A stretch of 64,000 nt of DNA. It comes from Symbiodinium natans (taxonomy: Eukaryota; Sar; Dinophyceae; Suessiales; Symbiodiniaceae). Within the stretch, counting starts at the first letter, position 1; each line of letters starts with the position of its first letter. The position numbers and the translations under genes are program-made. Below the pieces are notes generated by a model. It had not been told where the DNA came from. It did no database searches and saw nothing but the letters and a program-made list of their open reading frames with translations. Shown one piece after another: positions 26,058-38,253 of this stretch. Location: assembly GCA_905221605.1 (NCBI GenBank), contig CAJNDS010002505.1, positions 186,001-250,000 on the forward strand, given 5' to 3'.

Positions 26058-26265
26058 TCACACGCTCCAAAGGCGCGAGATGGCGTGAGACTGCTCGATA
26101 TCAAGGCTTTGCAAGATCGCCGTGGCAAACGGCCGTTTGACTTTCATTGCGATCAAGAAGGGTGCCGCGGCTCAGAGGGTGGTCGGCGATCGTCGAAATA
26201 CCTTGCCGTTCCTGACCGCCAAGCAATTCTATGCAATTCATCCATGATGCCATCGCGAGCTGCAA
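26058..26265 (-). CDS. Candidate terminal exons, unknown product
   Basis: The upstream block (about 26205-26265) reads RDGIMDELHRIAWRSGTA and ends at AAG|GTATTT, a good donor. The downstream block (26058-26170) reads APFLIAMKVKRPFATAILQS, then LDIEQSHAISRLWSV and TGA. Both look coding. The phase of the join does not work with the most obvious acceptor, so the junction is unresolved. Confidence 0.3.
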
Positions 26266-27582
26266 ACAACTAAGCACTGGCCGAACGCTTCCGCAAGAAG
26301 AACACACTGCCCTTCAATCTGAATGGGGGGTCGATCTAAACATTCTAAACCAAGATATCTTGTTCCCGAATCCGTTGTGGGCTGCACTGCTACTCTTTGA
26401 CGACATGTGATGGCTCGATGCTTCCGTGATCATGGCTCCAATCACATACTGTTTTCCGCCAGAGCGGGGTTGGCCGGAGGACCACCACATTTTGGACACG
26501 ACATGTTGCAAGCTTTGCCTCGACACGCAATACTTGGGGGGACCCGCCATGTATCGAACGTATCGAAACTGTTGTGGTTTTGGGATCTTCGTTCGCTTGT
26601 CAAGAATGTCAACTCTGTCTTTGCTTCCGTCTTGTCGTCTAATAAGGTCGCTTGTCTCGGCGAGCCCCATCCTGATTGTCGTCGTTTTGAGACCAGGCAT
26701 TCACATATCCAAAGCAGTGGATAGTCCTCTCGGGGCATTCGCCGTGGTCGTCGCCATTGTCGAAACTGCCAATCGGCGGCCTCTTCAGATGACGTCCGCA
26801 CTGTTGCATCGACGGCATCGACGGTCTGTTGCAGTACAACCGTATGCGAAGTCGAAAATCACCATGGGCCCTTTCGTTCAGGTGGACTGGTGCACCCGTG
26901 AAGCCTCCTAAATTCGGGGCTCCTGCAAAGTTTGCCGACATGTGCAGACTGCTGGCTTTTCCGCGTCTTCGTCATCTTCGATAAGGTCGTCGTTTCTGCT
27001 TCTCGGCTTCAATGTTCTCTTTATACAAGGAAAAAGCCTGCTAGACTATTCTGATCACGACTGACGATCACGATATGACGATCATGACGATAATCAGGAT
27101 ACTGATCAACAAGGAGGAGTATCAGGATCTTCTCTACAATAATGCCTATATGTGCTTTTGCCGACCTGCCGCTCAAAAACGCTTCTGGTTCATGTCTAGA
27201 TTCTCGAAAGCACCTGATACGTTTGAGGAATCAAAAAGACCCATCCATCATTTAGATCAACCCCTGACATGGAAGAACTGTCAAGACATGTCAAGAACGT
27301 GTCCCCACCAACCGCCCACCATTGCCCACCTCACTTCGGGGGCCAAGGCGCGGCATTTTCGCCGGCTCCGGCGAGAAGTGCAACTGCCCGCAGTGCAGAG
27401 CTCGAGGTTTTAGGGATTCCAGGCACGTTCTCTTCGTGAACATCAGGCCGCCTGCTGATAGGCGGTTCCACCGCAAGGATTCTCGCGGCTCATGTCGCCC
27501 CAAATCTCCTGCACGCGGAAGCTGCGCAGCCACGCAGCTGCGCTGGTTTGTGAACAGCTGCTCTAAGCTTGGGAATTAACGA
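26266..27582. other. No gene seen
   Basis: Short ORFs only. The minus frame at 26639-26941 is open but has no recognised motif. Confidence 0.2.
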
Positions 27583-27760
27583 TCAGGCTAACGCATGCTC
27601 CAGTGCCTTGCAATATTTGGACTTCCACTTCGTGAGGAACTCTGTCTGCTGTTTCTTCATGAGCCGGCTCCACCTGGCAGACGCGCACTCAAAGCCATGA
27701 AGAGCGGCCGAGAACATGCTGGATCGGCCCCCAGCGCTTGAGAAGGAAGAGCCAGATGGG
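27583..27760 (-). CDS. Candidate C-terminal exon, unknown product
   Basis: After a GTGTGAG acceptor-like site, the minus strand stays open for ~58 codons to TGA at 27583-27585. It reads GRSSMFSAALHGFECASARW and then SRLMKKQQTEFLTKWKSKYC-KALEHALA. The basic helical C-terminus looks like protein. The family is unknown. Confidence 0.3.
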
Positions 27761-30413
27761 CCACAACCTCACACAATCCCAACATGCTGGCGCCAGCTTC
27801 AATACACATGGCAAGGGCTTAAATAGCGATCCATCTGTGGGAGACCAGCTTCCACACGTCGCCGCGGAAAGCAGCAGGCCATGATGCGCACAGGCTAGCG
27901 TCGTCTTACTCAGTGGCGATAGTAGTAGATAATAGTCTTGGCACATGTGACCTTCGCGAAGCCCCGAGTCCGGCCACCCATACCCGAAAATCACGGACCG
28001 AGCGTTGATCTTCGAAGCCTGGCGTCTGGCTGCTCACTCACACCTGAACGTTCACATACCGAGCGCTGTTCTTCTCGATCACCAAAGGGCAAACGGGTAA
28101 CTTTCCAAACCGCTGTGGTCGTGGCCCGGCGCAACGCCTTAAGAAGTCCTTAAGCCCTGAATCGGACTGGAAGCTGCTCGAGTAACTAGCCTGCACCCTC
28201 CTAAAACCCCAAGGGCTGGAAACATGATCTGAGCCATCAGCTTGAGCACCACGGGGCAAAATCCCCAGGCGGTGCGCATCAGGCCCATCGCCGTCTGCAT
28301 GCGTTGTGGCTCATTAAGAAATGTGTGGTGCTTTAGGCTTTAGCAGCTTTGTGCGGCTCAAAAAGAAATGTGTGGTGCTTTAGGCTTTAGCAGCTTTAGC
28401 ATTACCGGACGTTAACGGCTTGTGGCCCATCAGTGTCTACTGATGGCTGGCCTCAGACATGAAGTCTCTGAAGAGGGGCACACTCATCAGCACCTTGTTT
28501 TGGCTCGGAAGCTCCGGTTACAAAACTGGGAGCCGGTGGTTAACAAACATGTGACAACTAAACTCCGCTCTGCTATCACAACTGCTCTGCTCTTGCTCTC
28601 CTCGCTTGCTTCGGTTCTTCGGTTGCCTGCGGAACTACCGCAGAGAGAAGCCGGTCCGTCCAGTAGTAGTAGTTGGCCTTGGATCCCACTGGGACCAGGG
28701 TCAGGATGCTGTTGCATGCTGTTGCGTAGGATGGGGGTCGGATGCTCGAGCTTCGCTTACATGCATTCATTTAGCAAGCTACGTCCCCTCCACGTGTACC
28801 AGGTGTGAACATGACGATCTCAGCACTTGGCGCCACCATTGTTGATGCTGGCACCTGTGACTGTACAGGGGGCCGTACCAACAAAACAACACGGGACATG
28901 GACACGTTGTAACTGTGCACACAGCCGCAACATGCCACAACACTCGGAACACACATGGCATGTGCATGCGCCTGTCATCTGTGTGAACCAAGCTTGATGC
29001 TGCTCCTGGGCGGGGCATTGCCCTCGAGAACCCCCGAGCCTCTTCGTTCCAAACATCGCTTCGGGCCGCGGTGAGCTCAGTCCCCCACTGCACGGTTGCC
29101 GAACCCCAAGAGGTACGCAACGCTCAACAGCGTCTCTCCACCTCAACTGGACACTTTTCGGATGTCCTCTAGGACGTGCAGGAATGCTGGGGCATGGACC
29201 GAAAATGATGCAGAAGATGCGGAGGAACAGTGCCGCCTCAGAAAAAGAGGAACCTTCCACAGGGTACACGGTGTCGTGCCTTCAGCTCTTACAACAGTTG
29301 CCATGCTGATGCCTCGGCAGAGCCAAGCTTTGGGCATACAGCGAATACTTCAGCAGAGCGCCACAGGCTGAATGTGCCTGGGCCCTTGGTCAGCATCCAT
29401 GCAGGCCACATACCCCAAACGCAACTAGCGCCATGCAAGTGCCACGACGTCAACTGTCTGAGACGAAGTAGTCTTTTATGCGCATACACAACTTAGCTGA
29501 CCGTGCGCTCTGCACAGCGAGAAAAGGAGACCAACAGACCGTAACAGGCAGACCTCCATTGGGACGCAGGCAAATGGAAGATACACCAAAGCGAACTCCA
29601 ATTGAGGCCAGGGCTTGTGAAACTCGAGAAGCCGAAATCTACGCCCCCACATGTAGACAAGGTATTCTCCCTGGGCAGATGGCCGTGGGATTGTGGTTAT
29701 GCGCCGTACCACGAAATATCATGAAATATCCCACACAGACTTCAGCACTCCACAAAAGCAAGCCCTCGGTACATGATTCGCCTCTCCCGCAACCTCTGCA
29801 GTTAAGTTTAAATTGCTGGAGTGCGATCACGCTGCGTCGATGGATTCAAGGCTCTAAGAGCCATGCTGTTAGCAATCCACCCGACCCTAAACGGAAACCC
29901 ACAATACCCACTGCACAAATCACTCGTCAACTTCTACATGACATGCTGAAGGCTAAACAATCAGTGACTAACCAAAACCCGAAAACCTGTTGCAAAACTG
30001 GCTCTGACTGTACAAACCCCAGAACAACCACCTAACGAACAAGAATCAACGTATATCAAAATGCTTGTAGCAGACGTTTAAGCTGGGCATCGCACCCAAT
30101 CCTCTGCCGGCCTCTTCCGCCGGTGCGTCGGTGGAGCCCTCTTTTGCAGCAAGCGTGCCGAGGGACGTTCCGCCAATATTTCGAGTCAGGAGCTTTTGTT
30201 GGACATTCAAGCCCATGTCAGGCCTACTTCGCGAGGACTGAGGAACTTTCGCAGATCGAACAGGGATGATAAAGCAGGAAAAACCCGCAAGGTGCCGGGA
30301 CCGCATCCTCCATGAGCGATCAGCTAAAAACCCCAAAACCTCAAGCCTCTCAAACCCTCAAACAGGTCATAACGGGTCTGACCCAGCCCTCAACCCCCAA
30401 CAGCAATAACTCT
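27761..30413. other. Little visible besides one tandem duplication
   Basis: A direct duplication of AAGAAATGTGTGGTGCTTTA plus GGCTTTAGCAGCTTT occurs at about 28317-28351 and 28365-28399. No supportable exon, RNA gene or regulatory site was found in the rest. Confidence 0.3.
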
Positions 30414-30525
30414 TTAAGGCGCCAGCAGCTTCACCGAGGTGTCGGTGATCCCTAGCTTCTGGGCAAACTTGATCTGCTGGACCATCTTGGCAAGTGCAGA
30501 TTGCTTGATGTGAGGTCTCATGGGC
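30414..30525 (-). CDS. Candidate C-terminal exon, unknown product
   Basis: The minus strand reads HIKQSALAKMVQQIKFAQKL then GITDTSVKLLAP and TAA at 30414-30416. An overlapping frame from 30640 (SDHTFTKILQVLSRAHISAV) is also open and may be the preceding exon. The family is unknown. It is probably the 3' end of a gene whose upstream exon may be the block at 30925-31057. Confidence 0.3.
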
Positions 30526-30924
30526 TCAGGGGGCTTAGGGATGCAGAGCCTTCTTCTAAGACAGCCGAGATGTGGGCCCTAGACAACACCTGCAAGATCT
30601 TCGTGAAGGTGTGGTCAGAACCTGCACAGGCCGCTCATGATGACCCATGGTGGAGATATGATATGCGAGTCCACTCGAAGCACCAAGATGCGAAACTCAG
30701 GCCGCGAAACCTTCTAGTCGTTCGTAGAGAATCTTGTGAAGCCAAAACCTCAGTCGGCCCAATCACCCCCAAAGACATGTGAAGGAACAACTAATGGCTA
30801 ACATGTGCTGCACTATGCTTGGTGCCCGACTCGACACTTCGAACGATGTAGGCCAACTGACACAAGAGGTCTGATTCAGGTGGCGATGAGTTTCCGTTCT
30901 GCAGCTATCACGAGAACTGCGGGA

Positions 30925-31057
30925 AGAACAGATGGTATGTGTTTCGTTCTTGTCCTCGGCACAGTTTGCAACCAAGCCCCAGGCGACGGCATAGACATGC
31001 GCCGCAATAGGGGTGATGATGATTCGCATGAACCTGAGGTTGGGACCCTGCACTCGA
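30925..31057 (-). CDS. Candidate exon with membrane-like segment
   Basis: After a GAGTGCAG acceptor, the minus strand reads GPNLRFMRIIITPIAAHVYA, then VAWGLVANCAEDKNETH. The hydrophobic run IIITPIAAHVYAVAWGLVA would fit one membrane helix. No family is recognised. Confidence 0.25.
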
Positions 31058-32504
31058 TCAATGCGCTGGTGTGCACTGGTGCTCGCAGTGGTGCATGACC
31101 CTTTCTCTTGTCTGTGTCCGCCGAACTTGACGGCGTGTTGGATGGGTTCAGAAGCTTATCTCCAAAAAAGAAAAGGGTCGGGGTTGGCCCGACCAAAATC
31201 CCAGGCCCCCGTTAGCCATGAAGACAGGTCCCAGGGGATGGGAACGTAGCGGTTTAATGCGGTTTATGCATGAAGCTTGCCATAATGGGAAAAAGCCTGA
31301 GCTGGAAAGGAGGATGGCTCGGGATATGCATTGGTGCCTAGCGAGCTTCGGGGTCCCCAGAGACTCCCAAAGCTCTTCCCCGGACTTTCCAAAGCAGCAG
31401 AGAGCTCACCAAGGAGATGACTAGTGACAGCGTGGCGTTCTACGTGGATGTATTCGTCGGCAACGCCAGAACTCCAGCCGGCACTGGAGAAGCTGGCCAA
31501 ATAGCTTCATACCGCTAAGGCTCCGTGGAGCAGAGTGCCACGACCAGACTGTCGCTGCAAGCTTGAGTGGGCATCCAAGCAACAACAAATCGTATTGGTG
31601 AGTTTCACTACGGACCTCTCCAGATTTGCTGATGTTGCCTGTTGTTGTGGTCGTTGATGCTGTCCAAGGCCCCAACCCCCAAACCCTATACCCCCAACTT
31701 GACCCTGCACCCTGCACTCTGCACCCATACCCAGATCCTTGTCTGCTCTGGCCCTGCTGTAGAGCGACAGCCCAACGACAGCCCTTGTAAATTGCAACCT
31801 CACCACACGACATTTCACAGCTCCCAGATCTCAGGAACCGTACTCCTCGAAGGTCAACGCCTTGGGATCAATTTCCAAAGTTCAAGCATGCTGCAATCCA
31901 GTGATTCTGGGTGCTGTCGGTCAAGAGAAGTCTTGTGTGTCTGGAGGCGGTACCGGTAGCATTGCTCGGCTGCCGGCTTTTATGAACGAGCCGATCAGCA
32001 GGATCCAACTGTCCTCCGGCCACATGGAGCTCATGGGGCGTGTGGTTATGGACTCGCGGTGTGAGGATGGGGTAATTCGACCCGCTCTTTCGCATCAAGA
32101 AGGCACCAGCAGTCCGTGTTTGTCAGAACGCTGCGTATCCAAGCGTCCATGAAGAACCTGCAACCGCAGTGGCTACGGAGGTTGTGTGATCACTGCATGA
32201 ACCACTGTCAGCACAAACTTTGTTGGCCGCCTAATCCGAAACCGAAGCCGGCCTCCAGTAGGAGTCCTCCCAGTCGCAGTACTGGGCCAGCTCGTTCTGT
32301 CCAAGACTGCTGCATGCTAACAGATGGCCTCTCTGAGACGGTTTGATTTGGAATGTGATTGGGTGTTACTCGTCATGGAACGGAGACAAGGAGACCAATG
32401 CCCTGACGTGCACCAACAAGTGTATTGAAGCTTGGGATTGATGGGGCGATGGTGCTCTTGAGGCTTGCCGAAACTGCACACAAAGTCCAAGCATCTCCGA
32501 ACCT
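31058..32504. other. No gene seen
   Basis: Short ORFs without motifs, and a CCCTGCACCC-type simple stretch near 31690-31730. Confidence 0.2.
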
Positions 32505-32600
32505 CAACTGCGGGGGCCCAACCTTCCAGTAGAAGAACACGTTGGCATCCATCCACACCAGCCAGCCCCTCGGCAAGACTTCACCCGAAACCCGGCTGTC
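32505..32600 (-). CDS. Candidate exon, WW-like phrase
   Basis: The minus strand reads GEVLPRGWLVWMDANVFFYW followed by K and a GTTGGG donor-like site. LPxGW followed by D-x-N-x-x-F-Y resembles the first half of a WW domain. The second Trp-Pro part would need a further exon that I did not find. Confidence 0.2.
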
Positions 32601-34267
32601 AAATCTGTCAAAGATGTGAGGCTTCACGATGGATGTGGAGTCGGTGCTTAAGACATTTTGAGTCCGTGCCCATGACACCAAGGGCCTGTCCTCAGTCGGG
32701 ACAATCCTGGGCAGTAGCTGGTACCACTGAAGTACTCAGCGCTGATGCCTGCACGGTATGCGTCAGAACTGCGTCAGAAGGGCAGCCGGAGTTAAGAATG
32801 GCAGGCATCCGTGCTGAGCTGCATGCAGATGCTTGCCAAGCTTGTCCATTCCATACAGTGCTTGCAGCTGGAGAAGAAACCCTAAACTCCGCAAGGTTGA
32901 ACCTGCACCAGAGAAGAGGAAGCAGGCTGAAGCGAAGAGGACCATGTCCAAGAGTATGGGACCTTCGCAGACTCGGCAGGGGCGAAGGTGTGTTAGGGCT
33001 TCAAGGCATTTAAGCGGACTTTCCGCCCACGCTGGGCTGAAACCTGAGGAAGTCTCGGAGTGGACTTGAGGGCAGAAATTGTTCGAGATGTTCGAGGCAG
33101 TCCTGTTATTTTGTGTTGCATGGTGTTACTCCAAACTTCCTTTCGACACGAAAGTGTCAGAATGTCCAGGAACTGAGCGATCGACTAATTATCTTCACCT
33201 CCGGCATGACCTTGGCGATGCTTTGGGTACATCTGCACTGCGAATCACTGCAAAGCACTGCAAGTGCAGATGCGGGACTCAGCGCTCCGCCCCATCCTCG
33301 GGCTTCACTATGTCTTCCAGGCTGTGCTTCTCGTACTGAAAGCAGGACAACATTCCAGAGCTGCAGAGAATTTGCCTCGGCCTCCGGCCGACAAGCGTCT
33401 GGAACAAAATCTGGTCTCCTTATACCTCCCAACCCTTCCCCTCCCCTCCCCCCACACCTGCCAGCATTGCCAGCTTGGGGGAGCACGCCGTGGGACATGC
33501 CGTGGGGGCTTGTTGGTCGGTCCTACGGATTGATGGGGCAAAGAAAAGTAAACTAGGACCGCTCTCCACACCCTGGGGAGGCCTTGTTGCCCACCCCCTA
33601 CCCCTTCCCAAGCTTCATCTGGCAACAAGCCCGCGAGCGCAGCTTGGGCCAACCCTGGCTCGATCTCGCAAACGTTTACAATTACTTTGCTGAGACATGT
33701 GAAGAATAGTGTTGAACACGCAGGTGCTAGCCTTGCTAGGCCTTGCTAGGCCTTGCTAGGCCTTGCTAGCCGGCCTTGGTGTCCGGATGATGCAGAAGCG
33801 TCGCACAGAACTTGCACAGCACAACCTTGCAGTCGACCTGGCAGCGCAGCAGATGCCAGCGTAGAGTCATCGAAAGTCGTCAGAAATCAAAGGATACTCG
33901 AAGACCCACATCTCACATGCCGGGGGTGTGGCACAGTAGACCTCCGCCTCCTTCTTGCAGTTGCCACAGGTCACCTACAAGACGAATGTGTTGACGCGCA
34001 GCCTCAAGAGCCCAAAGACCAGCTGACAAGTCTAGGCGCCCCCGCCGGCTTGGCCTTCACGTGAAAGTTCCACGGGAACCACCTTGACTTGAACATGAAC
34101 ATCTGGAACATGAACCCGATCCCATTGAGGCGAAAAGGCGCTTTTACGGGATTTTTTTGCGTGGACTCGCTACCGGCACTTCTTGACGGCGCTTATCAGC
34201 GCTCACTGTCCATATCTGTCTATCCTTGAAGTCTCTCAGAAGTTTCTCAATGTATGCTGGTGCTCTT
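32601..34267. other. No gene seen; one 10-bp minisatellite
   Basis: At 33731-33773 there are four copies of CCTTGCTAGG. Otherwise short ORFs only. Confidence 0.35.
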
Positions 34268-34386
34268 CAATGCGTCCACCCTTCCACCCTTCCACCCTTC
34301 CACCCTTTAGCTGCTGACGGCTGGATCTTGAGGTACTTCTTCTGGTAGGAGGCCGGAAGCCATTTCACAATCACCGGGAATTTCTC
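34268..34386 (-). CDS. Candidate terminal exon, unknown product
   Basis: Directly after ACATTGCAG, the minus strand reads EKFPVIVKWLPASYQKKYLK then IQPSAAKGWKGG and TGA at 34268-34270. The end of the frame runs through a CTTCCACCC minisatellite (34272-34308). It lies downstream of the TrmO-like ORF on the same strand and might be its last exon, although the sequence does not resemble the known TrmO C-terminus. Confidence 0.3.
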
Positions 34387-34743
34387 CTGCAATGTCCGGA
34401 GATGTGGAGGCTCTGGACTTCGTGAGACGTGAAACCGCATATAACACGTATGAACAGATTGATTCCGGCTCTCTCATGCGTGCGACACCTGCTGTTACCC
34501 TGGACATCTTCGATGTCTTTACACCACACACCATACCACACACCCACAATCAGCCACAAGTTTAACCAAGCAGACCCTTCCACATGCGCCTTGGAAGAGC
34601 TCATGGCGAGCCCAACCAGGAGCCTGAGGATCTCAGTCCAAAGCCGTCAACCTTGCATGTTAGTTACCTTCCTCGCCTCCCTCACAGCGAGAGGACAACT
34701 GTGGAACTGAGCTCCCCCCCGTTGAGCCAAGCTTGCGGACACT

Positions 34744-35955
34744 TCACACTGCGCGATGAACACCAGAACACCCTCGCAGAGCCGCAGAGCCGCTGCACAC
34801 CTTTCTGATCCTTTCTGGATCTCTCCGCAGAATCTCGTCAATCCGCACAGAGGCCGCCGGCCCTTCATCCGGCCCTTCCACTGCCTTTGTCGGCAGCAGG
34901 GAGTACATGATGTGCAGCTCGTGAAACCAGAGGTCACCGCTGAAGAATGGCGCACCCTGACCCAGGTGTCCAGGATTCGGATGGCGCTGCTTCTGCAAGG
35001 GCGAGCGGATGTCAAGGGCCAACGTATCAACAATAGCTGCCCAAAGATCTGCCGCCGTCTTGAAAGGTGCGAGGGGTATGGGGTCGGGGGGGAGGAGCAT
35101 GTTGGCAAACTGCTGCGCCGCAACCTCAAGCCAGCCCACTGTCATCATGGGTTCGTCATAAGACCTCTGCACCCAAGCTGGGATCCGAGCAGTGGGGATC
35201 GACTCGAAGCCAGGCAAGTAAGGCTTGATGTCCAGGCACGGAGTTCCGTCTACCACATCCAGACCACCCAAGACCACCTTGCCGTGCGCCGCATCCACTT
35301 CCATTACTCTTGCCAAGGAGAGCCCGATGGGGTTGGGTCGGTGCGGCGTCCGGCAGGCCATCACGCCCACACGGAGTTCCGGGCAGCGAGGAGGAGCCAC
35401 CTTCATGCAGAGGCCCTGCCAGAGCGGCACCCGACCCTGCTGTTGCTTTCGGCGCGAAACGGTCTTGGACTCCTTCAGCATATTCGTGTTCTCGTGGAAC
35501 ACATAGAGCACCCAAACGTGGCTAAAGGCCTCCAAACCCTGTAGCGCGGCGCCTGGGTTCAGATCTCTCACACAGCGCAGCACAGCCAAGCTTCCAGACA
35601 CCAAGTTGCTCTGGCGGGGTGTGCCACAGCGCTGGCGATAGCAAGAATCAAAGACTCCAATGGGATGGAACAAAAACGGTTTTTGGTCCGATTGGTTGGC
35701 AGCATCCTGGTCGGTGCTTGCGTCTGTGCTTGCACGTGCCTGGTCCTGCCGCAACGCCTGCTCCGCGCGGATACGGCCTGTGCGCTCCTCATCCCGCAGC
35801 TTCCGGCTGCGGGCAGCATCTTCGATCGAGCGCTGCGCGTCCCGGTCGCTCCGCAGGCGCCTCCGGTGCTCCCAGAAGGCGACAAGGGCCGAAAGGAGGG
35901 TGCAGCCCAGCAGACAAACTTCGCGAGCTTGCATGCTTCCTTTGTGCGATGCCAT
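34744..35955 (-). CDS. TRMO: TrmO/TsaA-type tRNA (t6A37) N6-methyltransferase
   Basis: A 403-codon ORF begins at an ATG (35953-35955). Residues ~94-260 form a TsaA/TrmO domain: FHPIGVFDSCYRQRCGTPRQ, FSHVWVLYVFHEN, GVMACRTPHRPNPIGLSLAR and GLDVVDGTPCLDIKPYLPGF. TPHRPNPIGL is the family signature. Such enzymes use SAM to methylate t6A at position 37 of certain tRNAs. Residues ~13-28 are hydrophobic and ~30-75 highly charged, which may be an anchor or targeting piece followed by a coiled coil. No intron interrupts the domain. The last ~15 codons look like intron read-through: an AAG|GTGTGC donor after RRDPERIRK near 34801 suggests another exon. Confidence 0.88.
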   Translation of the reverse strand: MASHKGSMQAREVCLLGCTLLSALVAFWEHRRRLRSDRDAQRSIEDAARSRKLRDEERTGRIRAEQALRQDQARASTDASTDQDAANQSDQKPFLFHPIGVFDSCYRQRCGTPRQSNLVSGSLAVLRCVRDLNPGAALQGLEAFSHVWVLYVFHENTNMLKESKTVSRRKQQQGRVPLWQGLCMKVAPPRCPELRVGVMACRTPHRPNPIGLSLARVMEVDAAHGKVVLGGLDVVDGTPCLDIKPYLPGFESIPTARIPAWVQRSYDEPMMTVGWLEVAAQQFANMLLPPDPIPLAPFKTAADLWAAIVDTLALDIRSPLQKQRHPNPGHLGQGAPFFSGDLWFHELHIMYSLLPTKAVEGPDEGPAASVRIDEILRRDPERIRKVCSGSAALRGCSGVHRAV

Positions 35956-37118
35956 AGTCGCCTTAAGATAAACGCCTCAATCAAAGCCTGTTCATGACAT
36001 CTGATGAGCTTGGAAAGGGGCTTAGTAAACGGATGAACAAACGGATGGCTTTTGCAGCTTCCATCAATCACACTTTCCTGACGCAGCTTGAGCAATTCTT
36101 CGAAGCAGTGCTTTCATGTGGTCTTTGTCAAACTCAGCCCCTGAGCTTTGGTGGTTGCAGCAGAAATGTTGGGCTTTTCCTGTGACACAAGACCGGCGCT
36201 GTTATTGCAGGCATGTTGTCTGCTAGTGAAACATGTACCCTCGACGAAGCAACTAGTTTGTGGTAGATCCTGTCCCCTACAGGATAGAAACCCTAAGCAC
36301 CCTTGGAAGCAGCATGGCCGGCGTCGCTGCTCACAGCCTCCAGGATGCCACGGACCTGGCCCCCATCCCTCTACAATGGCTGAACTTGAGGTTTAAAGCA
36401 TTTATGGATTTGAGGCGTGCAAGGGTCTCTGCCAATACTGGGCGCAGAACATCCTGGGCTGCTTCCAGATCAGACACGACCTGGGAAGTCGGGCGAAACT
36501 TCGATCGATCCCGATTGGTCCAATATGGTGTCAGGCAGTACGGCTTCGAGGAACCTAAATCAAGAACTGGGCATTCGCGGCTGCCTGCACTGCCTCCCCA
36601 GGTCGTCTCTCAATCCTGGGAAGGAACACAACCGAATGACGGGTGACCGCCGCATCATGCCCGGATCACATGGTCAAACCCTGAACCCTCAACACCAAAT
36701 TCCCTGCAGGCCGTGCTCAAACAACACACAGCCCTCTGCTGCATTCAGATATTTGTCCGATCGCGTCGGACAGAACCACAACCGAGCTCGCCGGGCCAAA
36801 CTTACAGCCCAACGTCACAACAACCTCCGCCCAAACCAAACTTTGACACCTTTAAATCCCAAGTCCTCACACCCAACCGTATATAACCCTAAAAATCCAA
36901 TTACCTGAACAGGGAACATTACTCTTAAAAACACAGCCTCGTCCCCAAACGGACCACTGCCGGTCAAAAAGACAGCACAAGACAACACCAGTGGCGAGAC
37001 AAGAGCGACTTTTTCAGTTGCCACGTGACGCTGCCGCTGCTTCAGAATGCATTTGCCAATGGTTTCTCTTGGTGCAGGAGTGTGGGTTGGCCGGGTTCAT
37101 AGATTCCTCTGGCTTGTA
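35956..37118. other. Upstream of TrmO-like gene; no gene seen
   Basis: No supportable exon. A dinoflagellate spliced-leader relic was looked for upstream of the TrmO ATG and not seen. From 36,660 to 36,910 the DNA is rich in CCCAAACC-type phrases. Confidence 0.25.
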
Positions 37119-38225
37119 TACTAGTTGACACGACAACCCTGCACATCTTGGAAATTCATAGATTCCTCTGGCTTGTATCCGCCGACCCCAGCCGGGGGCG
37201 GCGTCAGTGAAGACCCAATGCTCCCCTACCCCACCCCCCCCATGGACTGGCCCCATTAAAGCATGCCCGCTTCGTTTGCTGGCCCCTAGTGGCTCATGGC
37301 CCCATCATGGTCCCCTGATCAGCCTAAACCTCAAACCCTAAACCTCTGTGGCCCAGCCCCCCCCCCCCTTCCATGCCCTTGAACCTAAGCTGAGTCTTAC
37401 TCCACCGCCCAAGTCCCAGCCCCCCCCTGAGTTTTAAGGGCTCCAATGCCACCCCCGCCTCCCCCACCCCCCCACCCCCCCCAACCCCGTCCCCACCTAC
37501 TCCCCCACCCGCCCAAGTCCCGCCCACCCCCCCACCCGCCCAGCCTCCCCTCCCCCCCCCACCCCGTCCCCACCAACCCCCCCAACTTCCCCCCCCCCCC
37601 TACCCCAACCCCGTCCCCACCTCTCCCCCACCCGCCCCAAGTGCCGCGCAGCCTCCCCTACCCCTCTGTGGCCCCCGCCCCCCCCCCTTACCCCACCCTC
37701 CCAGCCTTACCCCCACCCCCCCACCCCCACCCATCCCACCTACCCTCCATGCCCTTGAAGCTAAGGCTCCAGTGCATGCCCACGCCCCCTCCGTTTTCCC
37801 CCCCGCTCCCCCCCCCCCCCACCCCCCCCCCCCCCGCAAGCCCCCCCACCCCGCCCCCCAACCCATCACCCCTTCTGGCCCCCAACCCCCATGATTTGCA
37901 TGGACTGGCCCCATTAGATGATTTAAAGGGCTCCAGTGTGCCCCACCCCCCCTGTGCCCCATGCCCTTGAAGCTCATTCTTAAGGGCTCCAGTGCATGCC
38001 CGCGCCCCCTCCGTTTTCCCCCCGCCCGCTCCGCCCCCCCCCCCCCCCCCACCCCCCCCCCCCCCCCCCCCCCCCCCACCCCCCCCCCCACCCCCCCCCC
38101 CACCCCCCCCCCCCCCACCCCCCCCCCCACCCCCCTCACCCCCCCCACCCCACCCCCCCCCCCACGCCCCCCCACCCCCCCCCCCCCCCCCCCACCCCCC
38201 CTCCCCACCCCCCCCCACCCCAAAG
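37119..38225. repeat. Repeat mosaic and long C-rich tract
   Basis: It begins with ACTAGTTGACACGACAACCC, which recurs at 38852. TCATAGATTCCTCTGGCTTG occurs twice (37098 and 37157). CCGACCCCAGCCGGGGGCGG is shared with 3281. Pieces of the 3.4-5.1 kb unit (AGTTTTAAGGGCTCCA) recur. The rest is C-runs with single A spacers, densest at 38034-38220. The overlapping poly-Pro and poly-Gly ORFs are artefacts. Confidence 0.85.
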
Positions 38226-38253
38226 CACATCAGAGGACTGTCTTGTTGGGTCT

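Noticed and set aside
34756-35544. 262-codon plus-strand ORF
   Set aside because: Antisense of the TrmO-like domain.
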